From positions 124,001 to 188,000 of the forward strand of contig CAVVFX010000022.1 of NCBI GenBank assembly GCA_963747535.1: a stretch of 64,000 nucleotides of DNA. The letters are read 5' to 3'. This document shows positions 9,152 to 17,494 of the stretch, piece after piece. The position numbers were made by a program, and so were the translations under genes. Positions within the stretch are counted from its first letter, which is position 1. The number at the start of each line of letters is the position of its first letter. Under the pieces are notes generated by a model. The model saw only the letters and a list, made by a program, of their open reading frames with translations. It was not told the origin of the DNA and searched no databases. Source of the DNA: CAVVFX01 sp963747535 (GTDB lineage Bacteria > Acidobacteriota > Terriglobia > Bryobacterales > Bryobacteraceae).

Positions 9152-9984
9152 TTCAACAGGGCCCGAAGGTGCTCGTCGGCGAAGATGGACTTGGCCGCGG
9201 ACCGCCAGGATCCTTCGGGGAGCCGGCGCACGGCGATCATTTCAGCTACGACGGAGACCGCGATCTCCTCGGGGGATATTGCGCCGATTTCGAAACCCAT
9301 CGGCGCGAAGATCCTTTCAAAAGCGCTACGCTCGATACCTTCCTTCTCCAGTTCCTTGACCACCGAGATGACCTTGCGCTTGCTGCCGATCATCGCGATG
9401 TAGCGGGCCTGCGTCTGCACCGCCCATTTCAGGACACGCATATCGTCCCGATGGCCGCGCGTCACGATAACGAGATAACTGGTGTCGATGATATTCAGCT
9501 TGGGAAACACAGCCTCATATTCTTCGGCGTAGACCGATTGGGCTTCCGGGAAGCGGTCGCGATTGGCGAAAGCTTCGCGATCGTCGATGATGTTCACGGC
9601 GAATCCGGCGAGATTGGCGACTTTGGCCAGCGATTTCGAAATGTGCCCGCCGCCGAAGATGAATGCCGCAGGCGGCGGGACCACGGGTTCGACAAAGATT
9701 TGCAGCTGCCCTCCGCAGATGAGTCCGTTATCGTAGGCCGCGTCCTGGCCGAGATTGAAGTTCAGATTGCGCGGGCGTTCGGTCGAGATCACCTCGCGCG
9801 CGGCATTCCACACCTCGGCCTCCACGCAACCCCCGCCGATGGTGCCAAACATTGACCCGTCTTCCCGGACCAGCAGTTTGGCGCTCTCGTAGCTGGGAAT
9901 CGAGCCTTTCACCTGTACGATGGTGGCCAGCGCACACTTCTGTCCAAGGTGGCGCAGACGGATGAGCTCGTCGTAAACGTCCAT
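9148..9984 (-). CDS. xdhC: XdhC/CoxI family maturation protein
   Basis: A 278-residue protein with three family parts: an N-terminal XdhC_CoxI domain (GTIGGGCVEAEVWNAARE), a Rossmann turn (FIFGGGHISKSLAK) with IIDDREAFANRDRFPEA, and the C-terminal IAMIGSKRKVI...FAPMGFEIGAISPEEIAVSVVAEMIA. XdhC binds molybdenum cofactor, helps its sulfuration and hands it to xanthine-dehydrogenase-type enzymes. The frame remains open to 10107, but that extension (FLIRVHSCSFVARCF) is simply a translation of the dispersed repeat at 10015, so the start MDVYDEL at 9984 is chosen. It is the first gene of the operon xdhC - nucleotidyltransferase - AsmA-like, with 4-base overlaps at both joints. Confidence 0.88.
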   Translation of the reverse strand: MDVYDELIRLRHLGQKCALATIVQVKGSIPSYESAKLLVREDGSMFGTIGGGCVEAEVWNAAREVISTERPRNLNFNLGQDAAYDNGLICGGQLQIFVEPVVPPPAAFIFGGGHISKSLAKVANLAGFAVNIIDDREAFANRDRFPEAQSVYAEEYEAVFPKLNIIDTSYLVIVTRGHRDDMRVLKWAVQTQARYIAMIGSKRKVISVVKELEKEGIERSAFERIFAPMGFEIGAISPEEIAVSVVAEMIAVRRLPEGSWRSAAKSIFADEHLRALLK

Positions 9985-10014
9985 GGATGAATTATATCGT
10001 CTCAAAAAACACCT

Positions 10015-10124
10015 GGCCACGAATGAACACGAATGAACACGAATGAGAAAAGAGACTCTGTGTCCGGCATTGACGAAAGTTTTCGCCGCCAGCAACGCCG
10101 ATCGCATCGTGTTGATTCGTGGCC
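10015..10124. repeat. Dispersed repeat with inverted arm
   Basis: GGCCACGAATGAAC (10015-10028), followed by further CACGAATGA units to about 10048, is matched by the near-perfect inverse GTTGATTCGTGGCC at 10111-10124. It lies between divergent genes (xdhC on minus, a small exported protein on plus). The same repeat family ends the cca gene at 17392. No function is known; the inverted arms suggest a mobile hairpin element. Confidence 0.6.
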
Positions 10125-10275
10125 AAATGTTCCTGAAGTACTAGCCATACGGTATCGATTTGCTCACAACCTTGGCGCGACGGTGTTTCGGAGGTTGTAT
10201 CTCCGTCAACCCGCCTGTACCATAACAGCAAAGGCAAGTATAGGCTCAACGCGGCAATAGCCGCGAGTCAGTCAT

Positions 10276-10599
10276 ATGGAAACCAGTCGCAATACCTATC
10301 TGAAGAATGCTCTCAGCGTTACTGCGCTGTTGCTGTCACTGGCGGCATTACAAAGCCCCTTGCGGCGTCCCGCATTCAACTCCCCATCCTTCACGGCCAC
10401 GACTGGCGGAACAGTGTCTTTCGATTACGGCCGCGACATTGAAAAGGCTACTGTTCTTGAAAGCCGCACCGCATCGCTTTCAGCCGGGGGGCCGCACCAA
10501 CTCGTGATTCACGCCCATGCGCCCGGGCACACCAGCCTGCTCATTGAGTACAAGGATGGCGAGAGGAAACTGTACAAGGTTGTAGTTCTACCGGGCTAA
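10276..10599 (+). CDS. Small exported protein, pilus-assembly N-terminal-like domain
   Basis: A 107-residue protein with a hydrophobic leader (NALSVTALLLSLAALQSPL) and one compact domain. The pattern FTATTGGTVSFDYGRDIEKATVLE...SLSAGG...LVIHAHAPGHTSLLIEYKDG...LYKVVV resembles the N-terminal domain of RcpA/CpaC-type secretins (pilus formation protein N-terminal region), which has the same GTTxLL...DG...Y.V.V ending. Here the domain stands alone without the secretin ring. A Flp-type pilin gene follows 98 bases downstream, which supports a Tad-pilus link, but no ATPase, secretin or prepilin peptidase is nearby. Confidence 0.55.
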   Translation: METSRNTYLKNALSVTALLLSLAALQSPLRRPAFNSPSFTATTGGTVSFDYGRDIEKATVLESRTASLSAGGPHQLVIHAHAPGHTSLLIEYKDGERKLYKVVVLPG

Positions 10600-10612
10600 C
10601 AGCCAGCATAGT

Positions 10613-10624
10613 GCACAATTGTGC
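10613..10624. promoter_or_regulatory. 12-bp perfect palindrome, possible operator
   Basis: GCACAATTGTGC is a perfect palindrome placed 74 bases before the Flp-like pilin gene. Its size and position would suit a dimeric repressor or activator site; no protein partner is indicated. Confidence 0.25.
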
Positions 10625-10697
10625 GCTCACAACGGTTATCAGTATTCATGCAGCTTGTTTCCGGCGAAGTATGTGAGTAATGTAAGTACTGCACACT

Positions 10698-10880
10698 ATG
10701 GCTACGGTTTATCAGTTCAGCCGAGGCGACGACGGACAGGATCTTGTGGAATACACCCTCCTCCTCGTACTGATTGCCTTGGCCTCCGTCCTGATCCTTC
10801 AGCGGGTAGGTTCTTCCGCAGAACCCATTTGGGCAGGCGGAAGCAGCATGCTGGAGACCGCGGCTTCGCAAACGAGCTAA
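10698..10880 (+). CDS. Flp-type IVb pilin
   Basis: A 60-residue protein with the layout of a Flp prepilin: a short hydrophilic leader MATVYQFSRGDDG, then QDLVEYTLLLVLIALASVLIL. In Flp pilins the prepilin peptidase cuts after a glycine, leaving glutamate and tyrosine at mature positions 5 and 6; here G / Q-D-L-V-E-Y fits exactly. The hydrophobic helix would pack the fibre core. It is expected to form thin adhesive Tad pili, but the rest of the tad machinery is not in this window. It ends 5 bases before the stop of the convergent fucosidase gene. Confidence 0.75.
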   Translation: MATVYQFSRGDDGQDLVEYTLLLVLIALASVLILQRVGSSAEPIWAGGSSMLETAASQTS

Positions 10881-10885
10881 AGGAA

Positions 10886-12334
10886 TTACTGTGGTCCGCT
10901 GATCCGAATCGCCACCGGGCCGCCCGCCACCGGAAAGTGGATCCGGATACCATTTCCTGCCTTCTCCCATTTCAACGCCGCCTGCGTTCCCAATGTCGTG
11001 ACGCGTACTGCCGCGGCAGGCGCGATGTCCTGCATCACCCAATCCCCTTTCGGGGCCTCCGGGAAAATCGCATACACGTCGCCGCCCTTGGCTGTGAAGA
11101 AAGCTTCAATCACCGCCTGCCCGGGCTTCTTCCGATCGACAAAGTCGGTTATCTCGTAACGCGTCATGAATTGTTTCCCGGCATCGAGTTTGGGGATCTC
11201 GCCGGAGCTGAACTGACGAGTCTTCTTCCAAGGCTTAGTCCCATAGATCGCATCGCCGTTCACTTTGAGCCAGTCGCCCATCTGGATCAGACGCTCCTCC
11301 ATGATGACGGGAATAGTGCCGTCAGCCGCCGGACCGATGTCCAGCAGTAAGTTACCCCCGCGGCTGACTAAGTCGACTAACATGAGGATCAACTCACGCG
11401 CCGTCCGATAGTTCTCCACGTGCTCGTTGCGGTTGTAACCATAAGACTGTCCCATACCCCGGCTCTCTTCCCAGGGGTGCGATCCGGTGTCCAGTCCGGC
11501 AGTATATTCGGTGGTGAAATAGCCGCCGTCTTTGTGCCGCGTCTCTTTTCCCCAGCGGTCATCGATCACCACCTCTTCCTTGCTGGGTGAATCGTTGAAG
11601 AGCCAGGCCAAGAGTTCCGGACTCCGCCACTGCTCGCTGGTGAGGTCCCACTCCCCGTCGGAAAAAATAACGGCGGGCTTATATCGCGTCACTACATCCT
11701 TGAATTGGGGATGCATGTGCTCGGCCACAAACTTCGTCTGGTCCTTCAGCCACAGAGGGTTGTACCACTCGTAAAGCGAATAGTACAAACCCATTTTGAG
11801 ACCCTTGCGGCGGACTGCCCCGGTAAGTTCACCCAACAGATCGCGGTGCGGACCCGCACTTACCGCGTTCCACGGGCGTCCCCAGTCGCGATCGGCCTCG
11901 GCACTGGGCCACAACGCAAAACCGTCGTGATGCTTCGATGTGAGGACTACATACTTGGCGCCGGAGCGCAGGAAAACATCCGCCCACCGGTCGGGATCGT
12001 AGAGTTCGGTTTTGAACATGGGGACGAAGTCGGGATACTGGAACTTCTCGCCATAGGTCTTGTTATGGAACGCCACGGTGGCGGCTTTGCGAGTGGTGAG
12101 CGAGTTCCAGTACCATTCCGAGTACGGAGTCTGCCCTTGCTGGTCCGTCGGCGCGAACGAAGGGACGGAATACACGCCCCAATGGATGAAGATTCCGAAC
12201 CGCGCCTCCTGGTACCACGAGGGCGTGGGCCGGCTATTGATCGAATCCCAATTGGGCTGATACCGCGTCTGGCCCGAAACCGTTATCGCCGCAGCAACGA
12301 GGAACACAACAGGTCGAGTCATCAGATTGACCAT
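10886..12334 (-). CDS. Alpha-L-fucosidase, GH29
   Basis: A 482-residue secreted glycoside hydrolase, close to the usual GH29 length. A signal peptide (TRPVVFLVAAAITVSGQ) precedes WYQEARFGIFIHWGVYSVPSF, the family's opening strand, and later YVVLTSKHHDGFALWPS, the fucose-binding HHDGF motif. The segment AVIFSDGEWD contains the likely catalytic nucleophile aspartate. GGNLLLDIGPAADGTIP is the conserved end of the barrel. It would release L-fucose from glycans outside the cytoplasm. The start could be ATG 12334 or the inner ATG 12322 (MTRPVV), which fits the signal peptide better. It is a single-gene unit. Confidence 0.9.
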   Translation of the reverse strand: MVNLMTRPVVFLVAAAITVSGQTRYQPNWDSINSRPTPSWYQEARFGIFIHWGVYSVPSFAPTDQQGQTPYSEWYWNSLTTRKAATVAFHNKTYGEKFQYPDFVPMFKTELYDPDRWADVFLRSGAKYVVLTSKHHDGFALWPSAEADRDWGRPWNAVSAGPHRDLLGELTGAVRRKGLKMGLYYSLYEWYNPLWLKDQTKFVAEHMHPQFKDVVTRYKPAVIFSDGEWDLTSEQWRSPELLAWLFNDSPSKEEVVIDDRWGKETRHKDGGYFTTEYTAGLDTGSHPWEESRGMGQSYGYNRNEHVENYRTARELILMLVDLVSRGGNLLLDIGPAADGTIPVIMEERLIQMGDWLKVNGDAIYGTKPWKKTRQFSSGEIPKLDAGKQFMTRYEITDFVDRKKPGQAVIEAFFTAKGGDVYAIFPEAPKGDWVMQDIAPAAAVRVTTLGTQAALKWEKAGNGIRIHFPVAGGPVAIRISGPQ

Positions 12335-12469
12335 GATGGTATCAGACCATGGTTTGGTGGTCTGCCAGGTGCGCCACAGCCACCGGAATCATGTAAGTGC
12401 ACTGCCCGGATGACGTCCCTTTCATCACCTGCCTAAACCTTTTGCACGAGACTGTCGATAGTAAGAACG

Positions 12470-12799
12470 ATGAAGGTGATCCGTCACGCTCGGCTCTCAC
12501 AGGCGCGACAGGCAATCCGGCCACGGCTACGCTTTCTCCCTACGGCAGCCTTGCCGGCGATCGGAATACCGTTGGGTTTCACTCTCCTCGCCGCTGCCAG
12601 AAAGCTTGAGGACCAATGTGTTGAGGCCCTTTTTCATACTGCGGCACAGCAACGTTTGGACGCGTTGGAGACAGAAATCAGCATGAACTTGAATGCCCTG
12701 GCCTCGCTGGACGCATTTTATGACGCGTCGTATGAAGTAGAAAGGACGGAATTCGCGCGTTTCATTGGAGTAAGTTGTGGCTTTGATACTGGTTGTTGA
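12470..12799 (+). pseudogene. Truncated CHASE-domain sensor kinase, N-terminal remnant
   Basis: This 109-codon frame encodes a membrane segment (LRFLPTAALPAIGIPLGFTLLAA) followed by FHTAAQQRLDALETEISMNLNALASLDAFYDASYEVERTEFARFI. The last part matches the start of a CHASE extracellular sensor domain, where helices carry the pattern ...L...L.AL.ALF.AS..V.R.EF..F. The frame then ends in unrelated residues (GVSCGFDTGC) as it runs into the receiver gene at 12777. The rest of the CHASE domain and any kinase domains are absent. The simplest reading is an internal deletion that joined the sensor's start to the region upstream of its response regulator. The CHASE match rests on pattern only. Confidence 0.5.
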
Positions 12800-13148
12800 A
12801 GACGACGAAATCAGCCGGGAAGTGGTGACCAGATTCCTCAAGCGGGATGGTCACCTGGTGATTCAAGCCCTGGACGGCGTGGAGGGAGTACGGAAAGCTC
12901 AGGTGCGGAAGCCGGACCTCATTCTGATGGATCTCAACCTTCCGTTATTAGATGGCTGGGAAGCCACGCGGCGAATCAGGGAGAACCCTGAAACCTCTGG
13001 CATCCCGATCATTGCGCTCACAGCTCATACCCGCGTAGAGGAAGTTATGAAAGCGATGGAGTCCGGATGCAATGGCTATGAGACCAAGCCGATCGTTTAT
13101 GGACGTTTGATGGCCAAGATCCGCGGTTTTGTAGAGCGGGACAGGTAG
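12777..13148 (+). CDS. Single-domain response regulator (receiver only)
   Basis: A 123-residue CheY-like receiver starting at GTG 12777, with GGAG seven bases upstream. The acidic pair is in LVVEDDEIS, the phospho-acceptor aspartate in DLILMDLNLP, the switch threonine in IIALTAH and the lysine in YETKPI. No output domain is present. It overlaps the truncated CHASE-sensor remnant, so its cognate kinase may be lost. Receivers with this SREVVTRFLKRDGH...LDGVEGV..A pattern often serve hybrid phosphorelays; which relay this one joins is unknown. Confidence 0.88.
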   Translation: MALILVVEDDEISREVVTRFLKRDGHLVIQALDGVEGVRKAQVRKPDLILMDLNLPLLDGWEATRRIRENPETSGIPIIALTAHTRVEEVMKAMESGCNGYETKPIVYGRLMAKIRGFVERDR

Positions 13149-13723
13149 CAACCCTTGGGCGATTCCACGGCGAAAACGCGGCCGCAACCGCAGCCTGAAA
13201 GGGGTGGTGAGAGACGTGCAGGCTAATGTCGTTGCCACAGAGTCTGCCGGAAGTGCCTGTCTTACCAGAGTTCGGGTGCGGCCACATGCCGAGCGTGCGG
13301 TGCCACTTCCGGCAACTCTGACTCTGGTGGACCGGAACGTCCCGGTGTGGGAGTCCGGCACAGGTGATCAACAAGTGCCACGGCGCGGCATTTTGCTCCT
13401 TATGTGACAGACTTCAGTCTGTCGCTGGACTTTGGCCATTTCACTTTCAACTTCTTGCGAAGCAGCGGTGTAATGAGAAAAGCACGTTTCTCCGGCCTCG
13501 TCTCGAATGGTCGAGTGAAAGGCAAAGCCGCAGAAATAGCCGCAACCCAGGCCGCTTCGCGCACTAAAGCCTGTCGTTTGCGCGACAAAGGCGACCAGGG
13601 GGTCGCTTGCGGACGCGGGCGTCCGCCCCACAAAAAGCCAAAGCCGAGTAACAGACTTCAGTCTGTCGTTTGGAGTTTACCGTGACACTTTTATGTGGTC
13701 TGCCCCTCTGGCCGGCAGTCGCT
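13149..13723. repeat. Repeat-rich intergenic region between convergent genes
   Basis: No gene is supported in these 575 bases. They hold an imperfect inverted repeat (CAGAGTCTGCCGGAAGTG at 13238-13255 against CACTTCCGGCAACTCTG at 13304-13320) with GC-rich sequence between the arms, and two copies of the short hairpin ACAGACTTCAGTCTGT at 13407-13422 and 13651-13666. Between them is a GCGGACGCGGGCGTCCGC hairpin near 13609-13626. The ACAGACTTCAGTCTGT element recurs at 22788, 22817 and 29164. Confidence 0.6.
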
Positions 13724-15937
13724 TCAGTCATGCCGCAATTCGGACGCGATATCGGTGAGCGCTTCCGGTCTGCGTGGACTCTCCAAATCTTTTTCGAGCC
13801 GGCGCAGCGCCACTCCCACCACATCGCGATGGTGCAAGCGGGATCCAAATTCGTTTTGCAGATCCAGCCAGAGGTCGTGCAGCCGGTCGAGATCTTCCGG
13901 CCACAGGCGCGGAGGATGGGGACCCAGGTTTACATAGAACGACGGCCGTCCATCAGTCAGAATTTCGAGGGAGAACGGATGCCGCGGTTCCGCCAAATTC
14001 TCCCATGCGAGACCGATGCGCCGCGCCAGTTCCTCAGAATCCATCTTGGGCGAAACGCCAGTAGCCAGGCGCGAAGCCTTCAATTTAGATGCGGTTTGTA
14101 CCATCGCGTCGAAGGGGTCGACGCCGGGCACCACCAGCAGGTCGACCGTCTTGCCTTCTTTTTCGGCAAGCGTCACCACGCGCGTGAACAACTCTTGCTC
14201 ATAGTCACTGAACAGCTGTTTGCTCGATAACTCGTACTCTCCGGCGCCCGTGGAGATCGGCCTCACGGTCATCACCACAATATCGTGTCGCCGCAGGTTG
14301 GTCTTCTCGAGAACGCTGTGGAGGTGCTGCATGTTGCTGTAGTCCCGCACCGCGACCAGTACGCACCCGGGACGGGCCTGCACGGAGTTGGAGGCGATGT
14401 CCGCACGCATGTCCAGATTGAATTCTTCAAGGCCGTGTTTCTTCTCCTTCATCTTTCGCTCGTTCACCTTCTCGGAGATGGTGAACACGATGAACAATAA
14501 CACCGTGAAGCCGACGCCATAAATCGTGGCAATTCGCTTGGAGAAGAGGTTGGCAATTGCCACGAAGAACAGGATCAACGTGGTCAGCGCCAGGCCGACG
14601 GGGATCTCCTTGCCCGCGATGTAGAAGTTTCCGGGTACTTTGTACTCCTGGTCGTGCCGGTGATAACGCAACACCAGAACGCCCAGCGCTTTCAGGAAAA
14701 AGCTCCAGACCACGCCGAACGCGTAGGCTTCACCGAGCGTGTACACATCGCCCATGCTGAGCGCGATGGTGAGAATCTGCAGAAGTGCGATCAGGTTGAT
14801 GATCCGGTAGGTGGTGCCGAATTTTTTGTGAGGCTTCCGGAACCAGTCGACCAGCACTCCGTCTTCCGCCACCCGGTTCATGACGCCGTTAGCGCCGATG
14901 ATGGCCGTATTGACGGCGCCGGATAGGATTAACACGCCCACCACCACGACGAATGCCTGAAAGAGCAACCGCAGCAGTTGAGGGCCTGCCAGATACATGG
15001 CCAGTCCGCCCAGCAGATTGTCCTCGAACTTGAGCCGCGCGGCATCCGGAATGATCATCGAGGCGAATAGCGTAATGACGCCGGTGCAGACCACCGCGTA
15101 AATGCATACGAGGTTTCCGGTGATTTTGAGATTCTTCAGCTTGGGGTACGCGATTTCGCGGTAAACCTGTGCCAACGTCTCGAAACCGCTCATCGAAAGA
15201 AGTGAGTGGCCGAACGCGATGACGATCGCGACGAAGGCCATCTGAGGAAAGATCGTGCCCCTGAACCACCCGAGGCTGCTGTCGTTGAATTGCAGATTGT
15301 GCGGGACTGGAGCCGGCGGGATCTGTGCCGCGCCATGCATGAGCAAGGTTAGTGGACACCAGATCAAAAACATGACGACCATCACCGTAGTGATCTGCAT
15401 GATCCGCAGAGCCTTGCCGCTCGATTCATGCATCCCCTTGATGTTTTCCCACCAGAAGTAGACCGTGACCACGACCCCGAAGACGGCGGCAAAACCGTTG
15501 GGCGGCAGGCGAAGCCCCGAGTGAGCCAGATCACTGACCTGATTCAACAGGCCCGCGAGGTATTGGCCGGCGCTGACCACGCTGATGGGCCCGGTAAGTA
15601 TGTAATCGAACAACAGCGATGAGACCGAGAGCCTGGCCACGAAGGGTCCCATCGCGTCGCGCACGACGACATATACGCCGCCGCGAACGAACATGCTGCT
15701 GCTTTCGACATATACTGAGCGAACTGCGAAACTGAACAACATGACCGCAAGGATGAACCACGGGGCGCTGCGTCCAATGGCGTGCTCGGCGATGCCTCCG
15801 GCATAGTAGGCAGACGAAGCTAAATCGCTGAGGACGATCGCGGCCGCGCGCCAGAAGGATATGAAGGAAAGAGCGACGGTAGTTGCGACGACAATCTTGG
15901 CGCCGGTCTGCTGCCGTTCGGTAGTCGGAATGGACAT
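13724..15937 (-). CDS. APC-superfamily permease with C-terminal Usp-like domain
   Basis: A 737-residue membrane protein. About twelve hydrophobic segments fill residues 15-480, including the amino-acid/polyamine permease features FISFWRAAAIVLSDLASSAYYAGG and GFETLAQVYREIAYPK. After YGVGFTVLLFIVFTISEKV comes a soluble tail of about 230 residues (GCVLVAVRDYSNMQHLHSVLE, then DIVVMTVRPIS and VDLLVVPGVDPFDAMVQTA), which looks like a universal-stress-protein fold. Such tails may bind nucleotide and gate transport. The substrate cannot be named. The gene is convergent with the receiver gene and divergent from cca, sharing a promoter region of about 140 bases. Confidence 0.8.
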   Translation of the reverse strand: MSIPTTERQQTGAKIVVATTVALSFISFWRAAAIVLSDLASSAYYAGGIAEHAIGRSAPWFILAVMLFSFAVRSVYVESSSMFVRGGVYVVVRDAMGPFVARLSVSSLLFDYILTGPISVVSAGQYLAGLLNQVSDLAHSGLRLPPNGFAAVFGVVVTVYFWWENIKGMHESSGKALRIMQITTVMVVMFLIWCPLTLLMHGAAQIPPAPVPHNLQFNDSSLGWFRGTIFPQMAFVAIVIAFGHSLLSMSGFETLAQVYREIAYPKLKNLKITGNLVCIYAVVCTGVITLFASMIIPDAARLKFEDNLLGGLAMYLAGPQLLRLLFQAFVVVVGVLILSGAVNTAIIGANGVMNRVAEDGVLVDWFRKPHKKFGTTYRIINLIALLQILTIALSMGDVYTLGEAYAFGVVWSFFLKALGVLVLRYHRHDQEYKVPGNFYIAGKEIPVGLALTTLILFFVAIANLFSKRIATIYGVGFTVLLFIVFTISEKVNERKMKEKKHGLEEFNLDMRADIASNSVQARPGCVLVAVRDYSNMQHLHSVLEKTNLRRHDIVVMTVRPISTGAGEYELSSKQLFSDYEQELFTRVVTLAEKEGKTVDLLVVPGVDPFDAMVQTASKLKASRLATGVSPKMDSEELARRIGLAWENLAEPRHPFSLEILTDGRPSFYVNLGPHPPRLWPEDLDRLHDLWLDLQNEFGSRLHHRDVVGVALRRLEKDLESPRRPEALTDIASELRHD

Positions 15938-16079
15938 AAGTTCTACGTGAGATCTACGTGGCCAGCAAACACATGGCTAGCCACTTTATTGTACGCGTCC
16001 CAGCTGGTTTTACGTTTGGCGCTTGCTAACAAAGCTTTTTGTGGTCAGGATTCAATCTTTTTATAGTGAAAGTAGCGTG

Positions 16080-17400
16080 ATGACAGCTAAGGATTTATCG
16101 ACCGCCGCAATCAGACGCCTGCGAGAGCATGGCTATCAGGCCCTGCTCGTGGGAGGCTGCGTCCGCGACCTGCTATTGAACCGCGAGCCGAAAGACTATG
16201 ACGTTGCGACCGATGCGCATCCGGAGCAGATCGTCGCAATGTTCCCGCGTGCCGGCCTCGTGGGTGCCCAGTTCGGCGTCGTGCTGGTGCGTGAGGAGGA
16301 CGCGGTCGTCGAGGTGGCCACCTTTCGTAGCGACCTCGAGTATCTCGACGGGCGGCGACCCGAGGGCGTGCGCTTCGAATCCAACCCGCGCGAAGATGCC
16401 CTCCGCCGGGACTTCACCATCAATGGCCTCTTCCTCGATCCGCTTTCCGGAGAGAAGTTTGACTACGTCGGGGGAATTTCCGACCTACGCAATGGAGTGA
16501 TCCGCGCCATCGGCGATCCAGAATTGCGCTTTCAGGAAGACCACCTGCGCCTCATTCGGGCAGTGCGCTTTGCGGCGCGCCTGCGCTTCACTATCGAGCC
16601 GTTGACTTTTGCAGCCATCCGTCAACTGGCGCCGGCCATTCGCCGGGTCGCGCCCGAACGTGTGCGGGACGAGTTGCTTCGCATTCTGCTGGAAGGCGGC
16701 GCAAGATATGGCTTTGAACTGCTCGATGCGAGCGGTCTGCTCAGAGAAATCCTGCCTGAGATCTCGGCGATGAAAGGAGTCGAACAACCACCCGAGTTTC
16801 ATCCCGAGGGCGACGTCTGGACCCACACCCTGATGATGCTCGACGGCATCGAAGCTTCTTCTACGGCGCTGGCGATGGGGGTTCTGCTGCACGATGTCGG
16901 CAAGCCGCCGACGTTTCGCGTAGCCGATCGCATCCGGTTTGACGGCCATGTCGAAGTGGGGGTCCGCATGGCTCGCGAGATTCTCACTCGTCTCAAATTC
17001 TTCGAGCGACGACATCGAGCAAATCCTGGCGCTGGTGGAGAATCACATGAAGTTCAAAGACGCCGGACGGATGCGGGAGAGCACGCTCAAGCGCTTCCTG
17101 CGTCTCCCTCGTTTCGACGAACACATGGCGTTGCACCGGCTCGATTGTCTCAACAGCAACGGCAGACTGGAGACCTGGGAAATGCTGCGGCAGAAGCTCG
17201 CGGACACCCCTCCCGAACAGCTGAAGCCGCCTCCGCTGATCACCGGGCACGATCTCATTGCAGCAGGACTTCAGCCAGGCCCCAAGTTCGGACAAATCCT
17301 ATCCGCAATCGAAGACGCCCAACTGGAAGGCCGGATGTCGACCAAACCAGAGGCTCTCGAGTTAGCGCGAGAGCTGTGGAAAACCTTTAGCCACGAATGA
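16080..17400 (+). CDS. cca: CCA tRNA nucleotidyltransferase, split by a frameshift
   Basis: The first part, from ATG 16080, has all class II nucleotidyltransferase marks: LLVGGCVRDLLLNREPKDYDVATDA (head loop with DxD), the template motif RRDFTINGLFLDP, and FQEDHLRLIRAVRFAARLRF; HTLMMLDG and LLHDVGKPPTF are an HD domain. At about 16997-17003 (AAATTCTTCGAG) the frame breaks: one surplus T puts the rest (SSDDIEQILALVENHMKFKDAGRMRES...FSHE) in another frame, ending at 17400. Removing that base gives one protein of about 439 residues. This enzyme adds or repairs the 3' CCA of tRNA and is normally important, so a sequencing error or a very recent mutation is likely. The stop codon is supplied by the dispersed repeat at 17392. 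Confidence 0.85.
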
Positions 17401-17460
17401 ACACGAATGAACACGAATAAGAACAAGACGAAAGATTTCTCTTATTCGTGTTCATTCGTG
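17392..17460. repeat. Dispersed CACGAATGAACA repeat forming a 21-bp perfect hairpin
   Basis: Three tandem units of CACGAATGAA begin inside the last codons of cca. The 21 bases at 17402-17422 are matched perfectly in inverse by 17440-17460, leaving a 17-base loop. It could act as a terminator for cca in this position, though no T-run follows. Other copies lie at 6143 and 10015. Confidence 0.75.
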
Positions 17461-17494
17461 GGCCGATGTTTTGTTGCTACAATGCGAAATCATC

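Noticed and set aside
9985..10107. Longer start for xdhC
   Set aside because: The added residues are the translation of the dispersed CACGAATGAACA repeat, and no xdhC protein begins that way.
13404..13685. Short overlapping frames in the 13.4-13.7 kb repeat region as a gene
   Set aside because: They are built from hairpin repeats and stay open on both strands only because of GC bias.
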